Source of the DNA: Chondrus crispus
Taxonomy: Eukaryota > Rhodophyta > Florideophyceae > Gigartinales > Gigartinaceae
DNA length: 64,000 nt
Direction: 5' to 3'
Assembly: GCF_000350225.1 (NCBI RefSeq)
Contig: NW_005179353.1
Location: 186,001 to 250,000, forward strand
The notes under the pieces are model-generated. The model worked only from the letters and a program-made list of their open reading frames with translations, did no database searches and was not told the DNA's origin. The first letter of the stretch is position 1; the number at the start of each line of letters is the position of its first letter. The position numbers and the translations under genes were made by a program. This document shows, in pieces, positions 22,158 to 33,966 of the stretch.

Positions 22158-23265
22158 TGTAGTGCAATACGCACCCGGAAAGGGGGGTGAAAAGAAAGGA
22201 AAATATTTGGATATGAAAAGTAGTCCGGGTTGTGGGACACACGTGTGAATAATTGCACAGTTTTAATTTTTAATTATTTTATTTTATTTAGTTTAATTAG
22301 TTGGCATTAATTTTGCTGACACTAGATTAGATCTAGGATCTAGCGCTGCGAGCTACTGTAGTGGCTCCGGCGGGGCGATATATACCTTAGCCCTCTGACG
22401 ACCAAGTCAGTAAAGGTAACCCGAGTTGCCAGAGTTGAATGTCGCCTTGGTCGAAGTCCGTCTCTACCAAGACGCTCCCTTTTACCTAAGCCTACGGCAT
22501 CCTTCAGCGCTCGGGGGTCCCATTCCTTTTTCCTTTATTTCCCAATCGAACTCGAGTTGCCGTAGTTAGATCTCGCCTTCGTCGAAGACCGCTTCCGTTC
22601 CCGCGACGCGCTTCACTTCTACGTTGCTAACGACATCCTCTATTGCTCGGGGTCCCCTTTTCCTTATCCTTTTACCTTTTCTATCTCTAATTCTTATCCT
22701 TTTCTATCTCTACATCTATTTTTCACTTAATTGTGTTGGTTCCATTAGAGTCGGTTGCAACCGATCCAGTGTAGGTGTTTTAGCCATCGGGCAACACGTT
22801 GTGTAGCGCTGCTACTGTTTTAAGTTCCGTCGGAAGGCTGTTGCAACGACGCCTACGCCAAAGGTCTTACTGTATAAGACAGAGTTGGTACCACCGCCCG
22901 CGATCGCGATCGCGCTGGTGAGGGTGTTTTTAGCCATCGGGCAACACGTCGGTAGTAGCGCTGTTACACGGTTACGATCCCGTTGGGTAGTGCTGAACAA
23001 GCCCCCGTCGAAGACCTTGAATTACACAAAAGGTGCTGAAGACGCTCGTCAAGCATTGGCCTTACAACCCAGCGAACGGCGGTTACATCCTCGTAGTCAA
23101 GCCCAACCCGCACCCGCCGAGCGCTCAAGTCTTCGCAAGTCTCTACTACCATTATCCTCCCTGGCCAGGCATCTTTCCTTAACCCCCCCCCCGTCGAAGT
23201 CGAGCTACCGTGGGCCGCAAGCCCACACAAAGGGAAAGGGAGTCTCGAACGCTCCGTAGCGCGTG

Positions 23266-23927
23266 TGTGGCATAACGGCGGTTCGCGATTAGATTTAGAT
23301 CAGATCAATACGAACCACCCCGGCGCACACGTGTACCCCCACGTGTACGGAGGACGCGGGACCACACGCGTACACGTGCAGGAGGCGCGTACCACCGCGC
23401 GCACAGTACGCGTCTCACACGTGTGCTGTCAGCCCCGACGGCTGACAGCATTACAGCGCGGGACGACCCGCGCTACAGTAAGTTACTACAGCATACCAGT
23501 ACTGTAGTAATATGATAGACGCATTGTATACATTAAATACGAGCGCGACCGGCGGCGGCGAAGAGGGACAAGCACGGACTTGTCCACGACCTACCGCCTA
23601 GGTCCGTCTTCCAGCTTAACTGACGAGCGCGATCCGCCTTCGCGCGCGTTAACCGGGACAAAGCGGGTAGGGGACAGCCGCGTACGCGAGCGAGCCTAGA
23701 TCCGCCTCCGCCCGTCAGCGCTGGTACGTTACCCAGCGCTGCTCCGCGGCGTCGAGGCGTAGATCGGCCCGCGCGTACGCTCGTCCCCGACCGTCCCGCT
23801 CTACCACGCTACCAGGGCCCGCTTCCCTGTCTCGTGAGCTGTGTGTTCTCCCCGTCTTCTCGCCCCTCGTACGGGTCTACATCGAGCTAAGTATACACCC
23901 CTCTCCGTTGGGGGGTGTTATACTACA
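23266..23927 (+). repeat. 5' LTR of element B
   Basis: TGTGGCATAACGG...GTTATACTACA. Contains palindromic stretches such as CTGTCAGCCCCGACGGCTGACAG-like sequence near 23427-23450 and a TATACATTAAATA stretch near 23526, a possible TATA element. Confidence 0.9.
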
Positions 23928-23928
23928 G

Positions 23929-23946
23929 TGGTCTCCCGACCTAGAA
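23929..23946 (+). other. Primer-binding site of element B
   Basis: TGGTCTCCCGACCTAGAA, one base after the LTR. Identical to element A even though the LTRs are unrelated in most of their length. Confidence 0.85.
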
Positions 23947-24003
23947 GGCCACGCGATTATCGCGAGAAGAATATCGTTCGGATCCGCGTCCGCGCGCATC
24001 GAA

Positions 24004-26589
24004 ATGGAAGAAGGAACCGCGAACTCGATTCAGACGGAACCGGCGAATATGGAGTCAACCGCGCGCCGCGCCTCCGAGTCAGGCGCGCTGCGCGCCCCCT
24101 TCGGCGGCGCCGCCGCAGGTCCTACCGCCCGCGAACCGTCGCCTGGGTTTTCAGAAGGACGCGCTCGCGCGATGTATGACAGGATCGCGGAATACATCGA
24201 GGACGTCCGGGCCTCGCTTGGAATTGACGTCTCGGACGCGGTGTATACGCGCTGTATGGAAGAGCTACGCTCGCTTCGCGAAGGAAGGTTTGCCCGCGTC
24301 TCCCAATCCTTGGAGAACCTCCGAGCGCTAGTCGACCAGCTACAGAGTCGGCTAGCGCTCGTCGAGGATTTGCGTCTCGATTCCCCTGTCGAGGACAGGG
24401 AAGGCCGCCCTGAGAGGTCGGCCTCATCAAGACGACCCGACGCACAACCCTTCCCGTCGGCGGAGCAAATACACGCGTTTGCCCATATGGCCGCGGAACT
24501 CAACTCGACGCGGAGACGCGCTCGCGAAGTGGAACAGACCCCGACCAACAGGTCGCCCGGGGCTCCTGCGAGGGGGCCCGGTGCCACTGTTCCCCCGATC
24601 GCGTCAGACGCACCGGAGTTCCCACCGACGGGTGCCGGATCCAGTCGGTACGCGGATGGCCCAAGACCACCAATGGACGCGAAAGTCGCGTCCGGAACCC
24701 AAGCCCTCCCGTATGTCTCCGGAGACATACGGGGGATGAGACGCGTACCGTACGCGGACGACCAGGACCGTGGAGGAGCCGCCCGCGGATCAAGAGAACC
24801 GATTCTCTCTTTCGATCCTCGCTGGGGCGGCTACCAGCCGGTGGACCTCACCGCGCATCCCGGTCCGGTCGATATCCGGACGCTGCCCGTCACCCCTTTC
24901 GGGACGCTGGGACCCGCGGCACCCGGGGTCGAGCCCGTCCATACTATGATACAGGAGTTCAGCGATGTCGCGAACTACCGCATGTATCGGTTGGACAATA
25001 CGTCGAGGCTCGTTACCTCGGGAGACGCGGGACGGATCGCGAAGTACGTCCAGCGCTGTCGTGGGATTCGACCCACGATGCGCAGCTTCGACGGCACTGA
25101 CGCGATTCAGTTACTACCGTTCCTGAAGGATATACGTATCACCTTCAACGCGCAACACCTAACCGAAGGTGTTGCCGTCCGCGTCTTCGCGCATTTTCTT
25201 GAACGCGACGCGGAAAGGTTGTATACGAGTTACACCATGCCCGGACTACGCGCTGGCCAGCTTCACGACGACGTAAGCTGGCCTGGTCTCGTCAACCAGT
25301 TCATCAAACGCTACCTCACGGACGACGTGTTAGGTGAAGCGTATGATACAGTCGCGACCGCGCGACAGCAACCTCACGAGACGGAGAACGCGTACGCGGA
25401 TCGATTGGAGTCCGCCGCGTACCGATGCACCGCGGTGTTCACCGAACAAGCACTCGCGCATTATTTCGTGCGCGGACTAGCCCCGGCGACCCGAGCCGCC
25501 GTGGCTGAGACGGTGCAACGACTGCCCGGATCGCAGAAGACAGACCTCTCAAGCATCCGCCGTATAGCGACGGCGGAAGGTACTACCTTCCGCGCGCGTC
25601 GCGGCCTACCCCTGCCAGATCCGAAACCGGCAGGGAGAGCGGGTCGACCATCGAGGTCGAACGCGACAAGTTCACCCGCGACAGCCCTCCATATTGGAGA
25701 AGATGAGTGGCAGGCCGACCCTGTCCTCATCGCGCGAGGCATGGAGCAAGGGGGAGGTCGACCTCCCACACCGGCGTCAACGCGGTCGACCGGAAGCTTC
25801 GCCACCGCGTTCGCGCATACTCCGCGCCTGCCAAGTGGTACGGGCCACAAGGTGCAGGAGCTGGACACTTCGCGTCAAGGAAGGGATCGCATATCGGCAA
25901 GCGTCCCCAAGTTAACCGAAGAGGAGGCGCGTCACGCGGCATCTTTCGCATCCACAGACGGTAGCGCGTACGTCTGTTGGCTATGCCGTACGTACGGGCA
26001 TGCCATGTACGCGTGTCCATTCCTGTCGCCCGAGCAACGGATGTTCACCGCGTACAGGAATTACAAGTACCAGATGGAGACGCGTCCTGGGATGCGCAAC
26101 CTCCTTCAGCAATCGGTTCGCGAGGACCGATTTCCGCGTCAAGGGTACCCGAGTCGAGCGGGTGCGGGCGCCCGCTTCCCGCCCCGCGGTGGCGGGTACC
26201 GTCGTAACGAACTCGACCAACGCGGGAGACGCGACTTCCGCCAGGCGGACACGCGATATCCGCGTCAAGACGGAAGGGGAGACCGGGACCATTCCCGACT
26301 CCCGCCGGGGGTACAGAACGCGATAATGTACCTCCAGGACTGGGCAGAGGATACGCATGCCCTGCCCAGGGGGAAACGCGAAGGAGATCCGGCACCTGCG
26401 GCCCCGCAAATTCTGCAACGTCCGGACGTGGTGAATCAAGGCCTCGAAGTATCCGCATACTTCGACGAAGCCGCGAGACCGAGATGGACCACGCCCGCGC
26501 CCCCACTCGTCGAGGGACGCGGAGGCGTGCCAGCTATCGGTAGCGACGCGCTTAGCTCCGATAGCTCCGGTAGCTCAAAAAACGCGTAA
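24004..26589 (+). CDS. gag polyprotein of element B
   Basis: Open frame of about 861 residues from the ATG at 24004, 58 bases past the primer-binding site. The N-terminal third is helical and charged (about 24170-24370) and leads to a long proline/arginine-rich linker. A capsid-like helical domain lies at about 24950-25600. The CCHC zinc knuckle Cys-Trp-Leu-Cys...Gly-His...Cys is near 25975-26015, followed by an Arg/Gly-rich RNA-binding tail (26090-26300). Longer than usual gypsy gag (300-500 residues). It forms the virus-like particle and binds element RNA. Confidence 0.85.
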   Translation: MEEGTANSIQTEPANMESTARRASESGALRAPFGGAAAGPTAREPSPGFSEGRARAMYDRIAEYIEDVRASLGIDVSDAVYTRCMEELRSLREGRFARVSQSLENLRALVDQLQSRLALVEDLRLDSPVEDREGRPERSASSRRPDAQPFPSAEQIHAFAHMAAELNSTRRRAREVEQTPTNRSPGAPARGPGATVPPIASDAPEFPPTGAGSSRYADGPRPPMDAKVASGTQALPYVSGDIRGMRRVPYADDQDRGGAARGSREPILSFDPRWGGYQPVDLTAHPGPVDIRTLPVTPFGTLGPAAPGVEPVHTMIQEFSDVANYRMYRLDNTSRLVTSGDAGRIAKYVQRCRGIRPTMRSFDGTDAIQLLPFLKDIRITFNAQHLTEGVAVRVFAHFLERDAERLYTSYTMPGLRAGQLHDDVSWPGLVNQFIKRYLTDDVLGEAYDTVATARQQPHETENAYADRLESAAYRCTAVFTEQALAHYFVRGLAPATRAAVAETVQRLPGSQKTDLSSIRRIATAEGTTFRARRGLPLPDPKPAGRAGRPSRSNATSSPATALHIGEDEWQADPVLIARGMEQGGGRPPTPASTRSTGSFATAFAHTPRLPSGTGHKVQELDTSRQGRDRISASVPKLTEEEARHAASFASTDGSAYVCWLCRTYGHAMYACPFLSPEQRMFTAYRNYKYQMETRPGMRNLLQQSVREDRFPRQGYPSRAGAGARFPPRGGGYRRNELDQRGRRDFRQADTRYPRQDGRGDRDHSRLPPGVQNAIMYLQDWAEDTHALPRGKREGDPAPAAPQILQRPDVVNQGLEVSAYFDEAARPRWTTPAPPLVEGRGGVPAIGSDALSSDSSGSSKNA

Positions 26590-26719
26590 AGACGGTTACC
26601 TTCGCGCGGTCGCGTGAGCCGTCTTGTCCATATCCCATCGACCCGTCACCGCGAGCCCGACAAGGGCACGGGGGATATTTACCGATAATATCCCACACTC
26701 CCCCACGCGAAGACGCCGA

Positions 26720-29700
26720 AACCCGCGTGATTCCGGCGCAGGAAATAAGGGACGTCGTGGCTTCCGTATGCCCGACGCCCGAGAAGAAACCCCCGGAGCC
26801 CCCCGTAGGCTCTAAGCTGCGGGAGGACCGCGAACCGCCCAAGGACGCGACTTGTCGTGCGGACGTCAACGAACAACAGACGTCCCGCGACCAAGGAAGA
26901 AGGGCGCGTAAACGCGGAAAGAGCCGTCGCCGACGCCCCAGGCGAAACGACGTCGCGAATCGGACCGCGCCGAAGGTTGTCGACGGCGTCATCTGCTTGA
27001 TGACGTCGAAGATATATAATGTCCTCGGCTCGATCGCCACGGAGGACAACGCGTTCAAGCCCCACACTATCGCCGTTGATACGTGCTCGGGATACAATTT
27101 GGTGAGGAAGGCCGACCTTCCTCCCGACTGGACGCGTTACGTAATACGCGACGCGCCTCTGCCCCGGCTGGCAGGCGCGAATAGCAACCCGCTCAAGCTT
27201 AGCGCGGTTGTCCGGCTGGCCGTCCGGCTCCGGAACACGACGTTCCGAGTTCCGTTCGTCGTCGCGGACCAGCTCGCGGTTCCCGTTCTCCTTGGGACCG
27301 CGTTCATTGACGCGCACGTGCGTCGTATCGATGTCGACGCACAGAAGCTTGACCTCCGTCAAGGTGGCTCCATTGCCATTGTCGACGGGAGGGGGGAGCC
27401 GTCTCCCCCGACCAGACGACAAGGCCGTCAGACGAGCCGAGCTGACGTACGCGAAGAAGCCCCGCAGGCGATCCGTATTGCCCGCTGGGTTACCATCCCC
27501 GCGATGTCACAAGCTCGCGTACGGGTAACGACCGCGGGGAAAGGGCTCGTCTTCTTGGAGCCAAAGCCGTCGCTTCAGCACCGCCTCGGGGTGAGGTTGA
27601 CCAACGGCGTAGCCGAGGTCCTACCGCACCAGACCTTCGAGGCCGTCGTCGCGAATTTTTTGCGTTGCACAAGGCGGCTACCAAAGCACACCGTCGTTGG
27701 CTACGCGAAACGAAACCCCCTCGCGATCCTAACGCCCGAGCGCCGGGTCGCGGAGGAGATCGCGCACGCGTTGCACCTTACCGACTTGGACGACCAAGTC
27801 GGTGAGGTAGGAGCTGGCCGACCAAGCTCCGCCGAGGAGGTGATCGCGAACGCGGAGGTACGATCCGCGGAGTACCCCTCGCCGACGGAGGGCACTGTAC
27901 GCGTACCAGATAAGGATCCCAAAAATCCCGCCACGGATTGGGAAAAGGGAGTGGATTTGTCATACATCAGTGATGACAGGTTACGCGGACAAGTCCTCGA
28001 GATGCTACGCAAGCACTCGGGCTTGTGGGACGGTACGCTCGGAACGATCCGAGCGACGGAACACCGTATCCCCCTCGAGCCAGGCACGAAGCCCATCCGC
28101 TCGATGCCCTATCGGAAAGGGCCCGCGATGCGCGAAATGGTCGCGAAAGAGGTCCACAAGATGCTGAATGCGGGAGTCATCGAACCCCCCAGCACCGAGT
28201 AGGCCTCTCCGGTAGTCCTAGTTCCAAAGAAGGACGGAACCCTTCGGTTCTGCGTGGACTACCGGCGCGTGAACGCGAAGACGCTAGCGGATTCGTATCC
28301 GCTGCCGCGTATGGACGATTGTATAGATTCGCTGGGCGACGCGGCAGTCTTCACGACGTTAGACTGCAACTTCGGCTACTGGCAGATACCAGTCGCGCCG
28401 GAGGACCGTGACAAGACGACGTTCACCACGCACATGGGGACTTTTCGCCACCTACGGATGCCGTTTGGGCTGAAAGGGGCACCGGCCACCTTTCAACGCG
28501 CGCTCGAAATCATCCTCTCAGGCGTCCGTTGGCAGATCTGCCTCGTCTATTTGGATGATGTCATCGTCTTTTCGCGTACGCACGAGGAGCACGCGAAACA
28601 CCTCGACACTGTCTTGAGCCTGTTGGGGAGCGCCTGCATCTCCCTCAAGCTCAAGAAGTGTAGCTTCTTTCAGCCCAAGGTCCATTACCTGGGGCACGTT
28701 ATATCCCCAGGTAAGCTCAGCGTCGCGGAGACCGCAGCCGACGCGTTCGGGACGTTCACGTTCCCGAAGACGCTGACGCAGGTGCGCTCGTTCCTCGGGG
28801 CGTGCAACGTCTACCGCCGCTTCGTCAAGGGATTCGCGAAAATCGCCCGTCCACTGACGGATATGACGCGTAAGGATGCCGACCCCGACTTCGACCATCC
28901 CACCGAGTCGCAACTACACGCGTTCGAGGAGCTCAAGTCGCGGATGATCGCCCCACCTATACTCGCGCTTCCGCGGTATGGACGACCGTACATGATAGAT
29001 ACGGACGCGAGCGCGTATCAGCTTGGCCGCACGCTGTTGCAGGAGCACGACGGGTCCAACGACTGGCGCCCCGTCGGCTACTGGTCCTACTCGCTGAACG
29101 ACAGCGAGAGGAACTACAGCGCGACTGAACGCGAGTGTTTCGCCGTAGTGTGGGCCGTCCGCACACTACGGCCGTACGTAGAGGGAACGAAGTTCACCGT
29201 CCGAACGGATCACGACGCCTTGAGGTGGCTCATGTCCCTCACAGAGAGTTCCGGAAGACTGACCCGGTGGGGGCTACGTCTGGCTGAATACGACTTCACC
29301 ATTCAGTACCGCCCCGGGCGCGTGCATCAGGTGCCCGATGCCCTGTCACGCCTCGTGACGCCTCGTGTCGCCGATGACCCTCGCCCCATCGTCGAGGTGG
29401 ATGACGACATTCCCACCTTCGACGGGGGTACGACCGTTCGAGACGTATCTAACGAGCTCGCGGACCACGTTTGTACCGCGAGCTGTGACCATCAGGCCGT
29501 CCACGTCTTCGTGACGACACGGAACCAAGCCGGGTCAAGGACGAGGTCGCGCGTACGAATGCGCGACGAACCGCGAGGCGACGACGAATCCCCCGCTCTC
29601 CAAGGACCCACTTCGTTTTGGGAGGAGAACGACGAGTTCGACGCCGCCGACATCGAGCGCGCCGAAAACCCCGACGGCGGCGCGCCCGACTCTCCGGTCG

Positions 29701-31218
29701 CACCACCGCAGGACGACCTCCCGGCCCCTCTTACGATAGAGGAGATAGCCGAGGAGCAACGCGTGGATGACTTCTGCCAAACCGTCTTGGCACGACAGTC
29801 AGAGTCCCGGGACTCCGCGTTCTTCGAGGACCAACAAGGGGTGCTCAAACGGAGACACCCCTTTGATCCTGATATCGTCCAGGTGGTGGTACCTCGGACG
29901 CTCCGCGCTAGGCTCCTCCGCCTGTGCCACAACCCGGCCATCGCGGGACACCCAGGCCAGAATCGTATGTACTTCGCCCTTCGACGCGAGTACTACTGGC
30001 CCCATCTCGCTGCAGATGTCGCTGCCACTGTGCGAGGGTGTCGGACCTGCGCGATGAACCGGGTCAAGTTGCGGAAACACCTCAACCGTTTGAAGTTATT
30101 CCCCGCCAAGCGGCCACTCGGGAGCCTCGCGATTGACATCTTGGGTCCGCTCCCGAAGACGAAGGCAGGGAAACGTTTCCTCCTCGTTATCACTGACCGC
30201 TTCACTAAGTTAACACAAGTTGTCGCGCTTCGAACAGTGACCGCGTACACTGTCGCGACAGCATTCTGTGACGCGTGGGTCTTCAAATACGGCGTTCCGC
30301 GTTCGCTGTTGTCGGACAACGGTCCTCAATTTAACGCGAAGTTCTTCCACAGCGTGTGTCGCGTACTGGGGATAACTAACTTATATACGTCCCGTATCAT
30401 CCCTAGACGAATGGACAGGTTGAACGTTACAACCGGACTATCGCGTCGATGCTTCGGAACTATGTCAACGAGCATCAGGATGATTGGGACGTGTACGTGG
30501 GACCGCTTACGTACGCGTACAACTCCCACGTACACCGAACCACGCGTACGACACCCTTTGAGCTCGTGCTCAGCAGACCCCCGCCGGAGTCCTCTCTTCG
30601 AAGAGCCGCCGGGGACGCGCCCCCTCCGGACAGGGGAACTCAACGCGCAGAGTTACTCAAGACTTTGGACGAGACGATCCAAAAAGCTTACGAAAGCTTG
30701 CATCGTACGCAAGCCCGCTACAAACGCGACTTCGATAAACGCGTACGAAGAATTAACATGCGACTCAAGCCGGGGGACTACGTGTACCTCAACCCCACCG
30801 ATGGGGCGAAGACGTCGAACAAGCTCGCGTCACCGGCCGTTGGACCATACCGCGTACTGGCCAACGACAAACGAACCATCACGATCGACCGTGATGGGGT
30901 GACGGAGCGCGTCTCGGCGGATTGCTGCGTGTACGCGCCCCCTCCGACGGACGCGCCACGCGCAAGTGCAACAACCCCAGGTGACCTTGCCGACAAGGTC
31001 ACCGAGGGCACGCAGTACGCGGTCGAGCGTCTGCTCAAGTATCGCGTAGTAGAGGACGGAACTACGGAGTTCCTCATCAAGTGGGCTGACTACGACGAGC
31101 CCACTTGGACTGCACGAACACATGTTCCCGAGGAGCTAGTGTCGCGATACGCAAAACGACTGAGAACGCGTACAGGCAGGGAACTCACCTCCGAAGTGAA
31201 CGCGGTCGTTCACTCTTG
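26720..31218 (+). pseudogene. pol region of element B (protease, RT, RNase H, integrase, chromodomain)
   Basis: Protease-like Ala-Val-Asp-Thr...Gly-Tyr-Asn-Leu near 27070 with Val-Leu-Leu-Gly near 27285. RT spans about 28040-28800 with Val-Asp-Tyr-Arg-Arg-Val-Asn, Thr-Leu-Asp-Cys-Asn, Met-Pro-Phe-Gly-Leu and the catalytic Tyr-Leu-Asp-Asp near 28546. RNase H is about 28960-29350 (Asp-Thr-Asp-Ala-Ser; Thr-Asp-His-Asp-Ala). Integrase is about 29740-30720, with HHCC His-Asn...Gly-His-Pro-Gly...Cys-Arg-Thr-Cys and core Ala-Ile-Asp-Ile-Leu-Gly and Ser-Asp-Asn-Gly-Pro-Gln-Phe. GPY module near 30840, chromodomain about 31010-31170. About two breaks overall. Confidence 0.88.
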
Positions 31219-31229
31219 AGAAGGGGGCC
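31196..31229 (+). repeat. 34-bp direct repeat, copy 1 (end of pol plus polypurine-like tract)
   Basis: Matches 36510-36543 at 32 of 34 positions. It consists of a perfect inverted repeat GTGAACG...CGTTCAC with a 4-base loop, the pol end, and GAGAAGGGGGCC. Confidence 0.85.
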
Positions 31230-33966
31230 CCCAACCGCTTCGTCACCGCGTAATTAACACTTCGCGGTTAGGAACAGATGACACGTACGAACGGACAAAC
31301 GTACCCAACCGGGGAAGCCAACGAAAGCGCGAGAAGCCAAAACGAATTGACAATGAAGCTCATCGAACACGACCGACGTCGTCAACAAAGCGCGAAAAGC
31401 GAAGACAGCACGGACTGTACAACAAAAATGGCAAGCCCTGGAACATCAAGTACAGGAGGGGAGCATACGATCTCCCAAGATACGCGAGAGCGTCACGATA
31501 ACACTCGCCGATCGAGTGCTCGAATCGGAAAACAAGAGCGACGCCAATACGTATGGACAGCCCAAGCTCACTGCGCGACACACAAATACCAAGCGGCTCG
31601 AACCGCTGGTAACGAAACGTGTCGCGTACTTGCCAACTAGAAGTAGGAGGGCGACGTAACCCTCCTAGCCAGGAAATGACGCGCACGGTCGCGACGAGCT
31701 CCACGCGTAGGGCTACTCATGATCCCGCGACCGCGCACGACCGAAGGGGTACCGATGAAAAAAGGGCGGGCCTACCAGAATTATAAAGCCGCGCGGGCCG
31801 CCATACCCCTCCAGCCAATCCGTTACCACGTACCCAAAATTATTTTGGGGAACGTACCAAAAATATGGGGAAAATACAGTCCGAATGACACTGTATGCCA
31901 AACCGCCGCCGCCTCTGGAAATAATCAAAAAAAAGAGGCGTGACGTACAGTGGGGCAAGACGCACGTGCGCACGTGCGCACACGACCGACAGGACAAATG
32001 TCGACAGGAACGACACGCAATCGTACAACGAAGGTCAGCGCGCGAAGCAAGCTGCCCTCCGCGGGGGTAAGAGCCACCCCGCACTGAGAGGGCACCGGAG
32101 CGGACCCTGACCACTTCCCCAGGCGAATACGCCGACACAGTCGCGCTCGCGCCGCCCAAGGGGCCTACGACGAAGCTGTCGCAATTTACCTAACCACCGA
32201 GCGCGCGACCGACTCCCGGTCCCGAAACGTCGGCCGGAATTTCTTCCTCGGAGTCGGAGGGCTCGCGGGCGTCTGCCTCACGCCACGACCACCTCCCCGC
32301 ACAGTACGGGAACCAATCGTGAGGGCGGCAAAGCGACCGCGACCGTGACACCAGCGCGCCAGGGACGCGATCCCTCGCAACCCTCCCTATGCTACTCTCT
32401 GACGTTTGTTTTCCCGCGTGCGTGCACACAGAGATTAAGACAAACGCGCGCCGCGCCCGCGCGCCGCGCTGGCCAAGGCGACACCAAGTGTGACGCAAGC
32501 CCGAGATCGGATAGGGAAGGACGCCCGCTTCCGTGGCACGTGGCGATCTACTTGCCAAGGAACAGGGGACCGGTAGAAGAACATGGCTCGGACCCTGTGT
32601 ACAAGACAACCCGTACGGGATGATTCTGAGGATGTCGCGCCAGCGGCTCGGGCCGGCGGCGAAGCGGAATTGCGAGGAGGATGACGGGGAACGCGTAAGG
32701 CGAGCACGGGCGGAAGCAGGCCACGACAGGAGACCGCGGTCGCCCCGGAACATGAGCACGGCGTCGCGCGTCGCCTGAGCAGCATCGGCCGTGATGCGGG
32801 CGGGGCCCTGTCGCTCACTCCTCCCAGGTGGGCCTGGCCGACGGTGGAGAAGGGACGAAGTTCCGAACGACTTACGATCTCACCCCTCGGCTATCGAGCA
32901 TCGCGCGCACGGCTCGAATTGTCCGCGAAGTACCTTGCCGAAGGCTCGCTCGACTCCCTCCCCTTTCATTACGCGTCATGAACCGATCAATGACGGACAG
33001 GGGACTTTCCGGAATGGGTGTGACGGGAAATTATCGACGTACGGACAACAACGACGATGGAAAGAAATTATCCCTAGAGGACCTGAAAGGGCAACTCATG
33101 GGGTCACCCCTTGCGCACGTGGGATCAATGACAAGATACGCAATGCTGGAAGGACCCTACGCGAAGTATGAAGAGAGAGTTGTCGGGGAAGGCGACGAGG
33201 ACGGGGAGACTGGTTTCGACCCCAACTGTAGGGGCATAATGAGGAACACGTGACCTGATAAATAGGTAATGGACCCGAGATCGTCCACCAGGACGGCGAG
33301 AGCCCGAAAATGTCGGGGGAGAAACGGATACAAGGGATACGGAATAGGGGACATGCGGAGAAAGAGTCCGGGACCGAATTCAATCCAGGGTGACGTTGAA
33401 AGGAGGAAAATTAGGGTCGCTAGCGGCAAAAGAGTGGGGCATCCGATCGAGACGAGAGCAAGGGTACACTGCTGTATCCCCGAAACGATCACGCGACTAC
33501 GATGGCTACGATAGCCGATGACACCGCGTACGTGTAACAGCAGCAGAGGGGAGAAGAGCGGAACAACGGCAGTCGCGCGGAGGGGACCGTACGAAAGGGG
33601 GAAAAGCCACACATGGGACGGGACGCATTTTTGGCCAACGTAGGGGCCTTCTTTCCACCCCGGCGTGTGTATACGTTTAACGCAATAGTTTCCGTACTGG
33701 AAAAGTGTCGAGGGCCGCGGGGCGTTCGTGACGAGAAGGGGACCCTCGATTTCCGACCTCACCCCCCTCGCTCGCCCCATCGAACGGGGTGGGGTTCCAA
33801 GGCCGTAACGCGAAGGAGAAAAAAAAAGGGGGGAGGAAGGAAGAGTCGGACGGTCCGTCGGTGAGCGACATCACGGACCGACGCCAAGTAAGGAAAAAGG
33901 ATCTATCGATTTTACGGGAAAGCACGAGTCGAGGAAGGAACCTCGAGGTATAGCAGGGCCGCACGA
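31230..33966. other. Non-coding spacer of element B
   Basis: About 2.7 kb between pol and the end of the antisense ORF. Rather purine-rich on the plus strand, especially 32990-33900. Open frames exist on both strands but none resembles a known family or the other elements, and I do not call them. Confidence 0.55.

Noticed and set aside
33157-33780. Minus-strand ORF of 207 codons in the B spacer
   Set aside because: No family resemblance; low-complexity hydrophobic composition that follows from the purine-rich plus strand.
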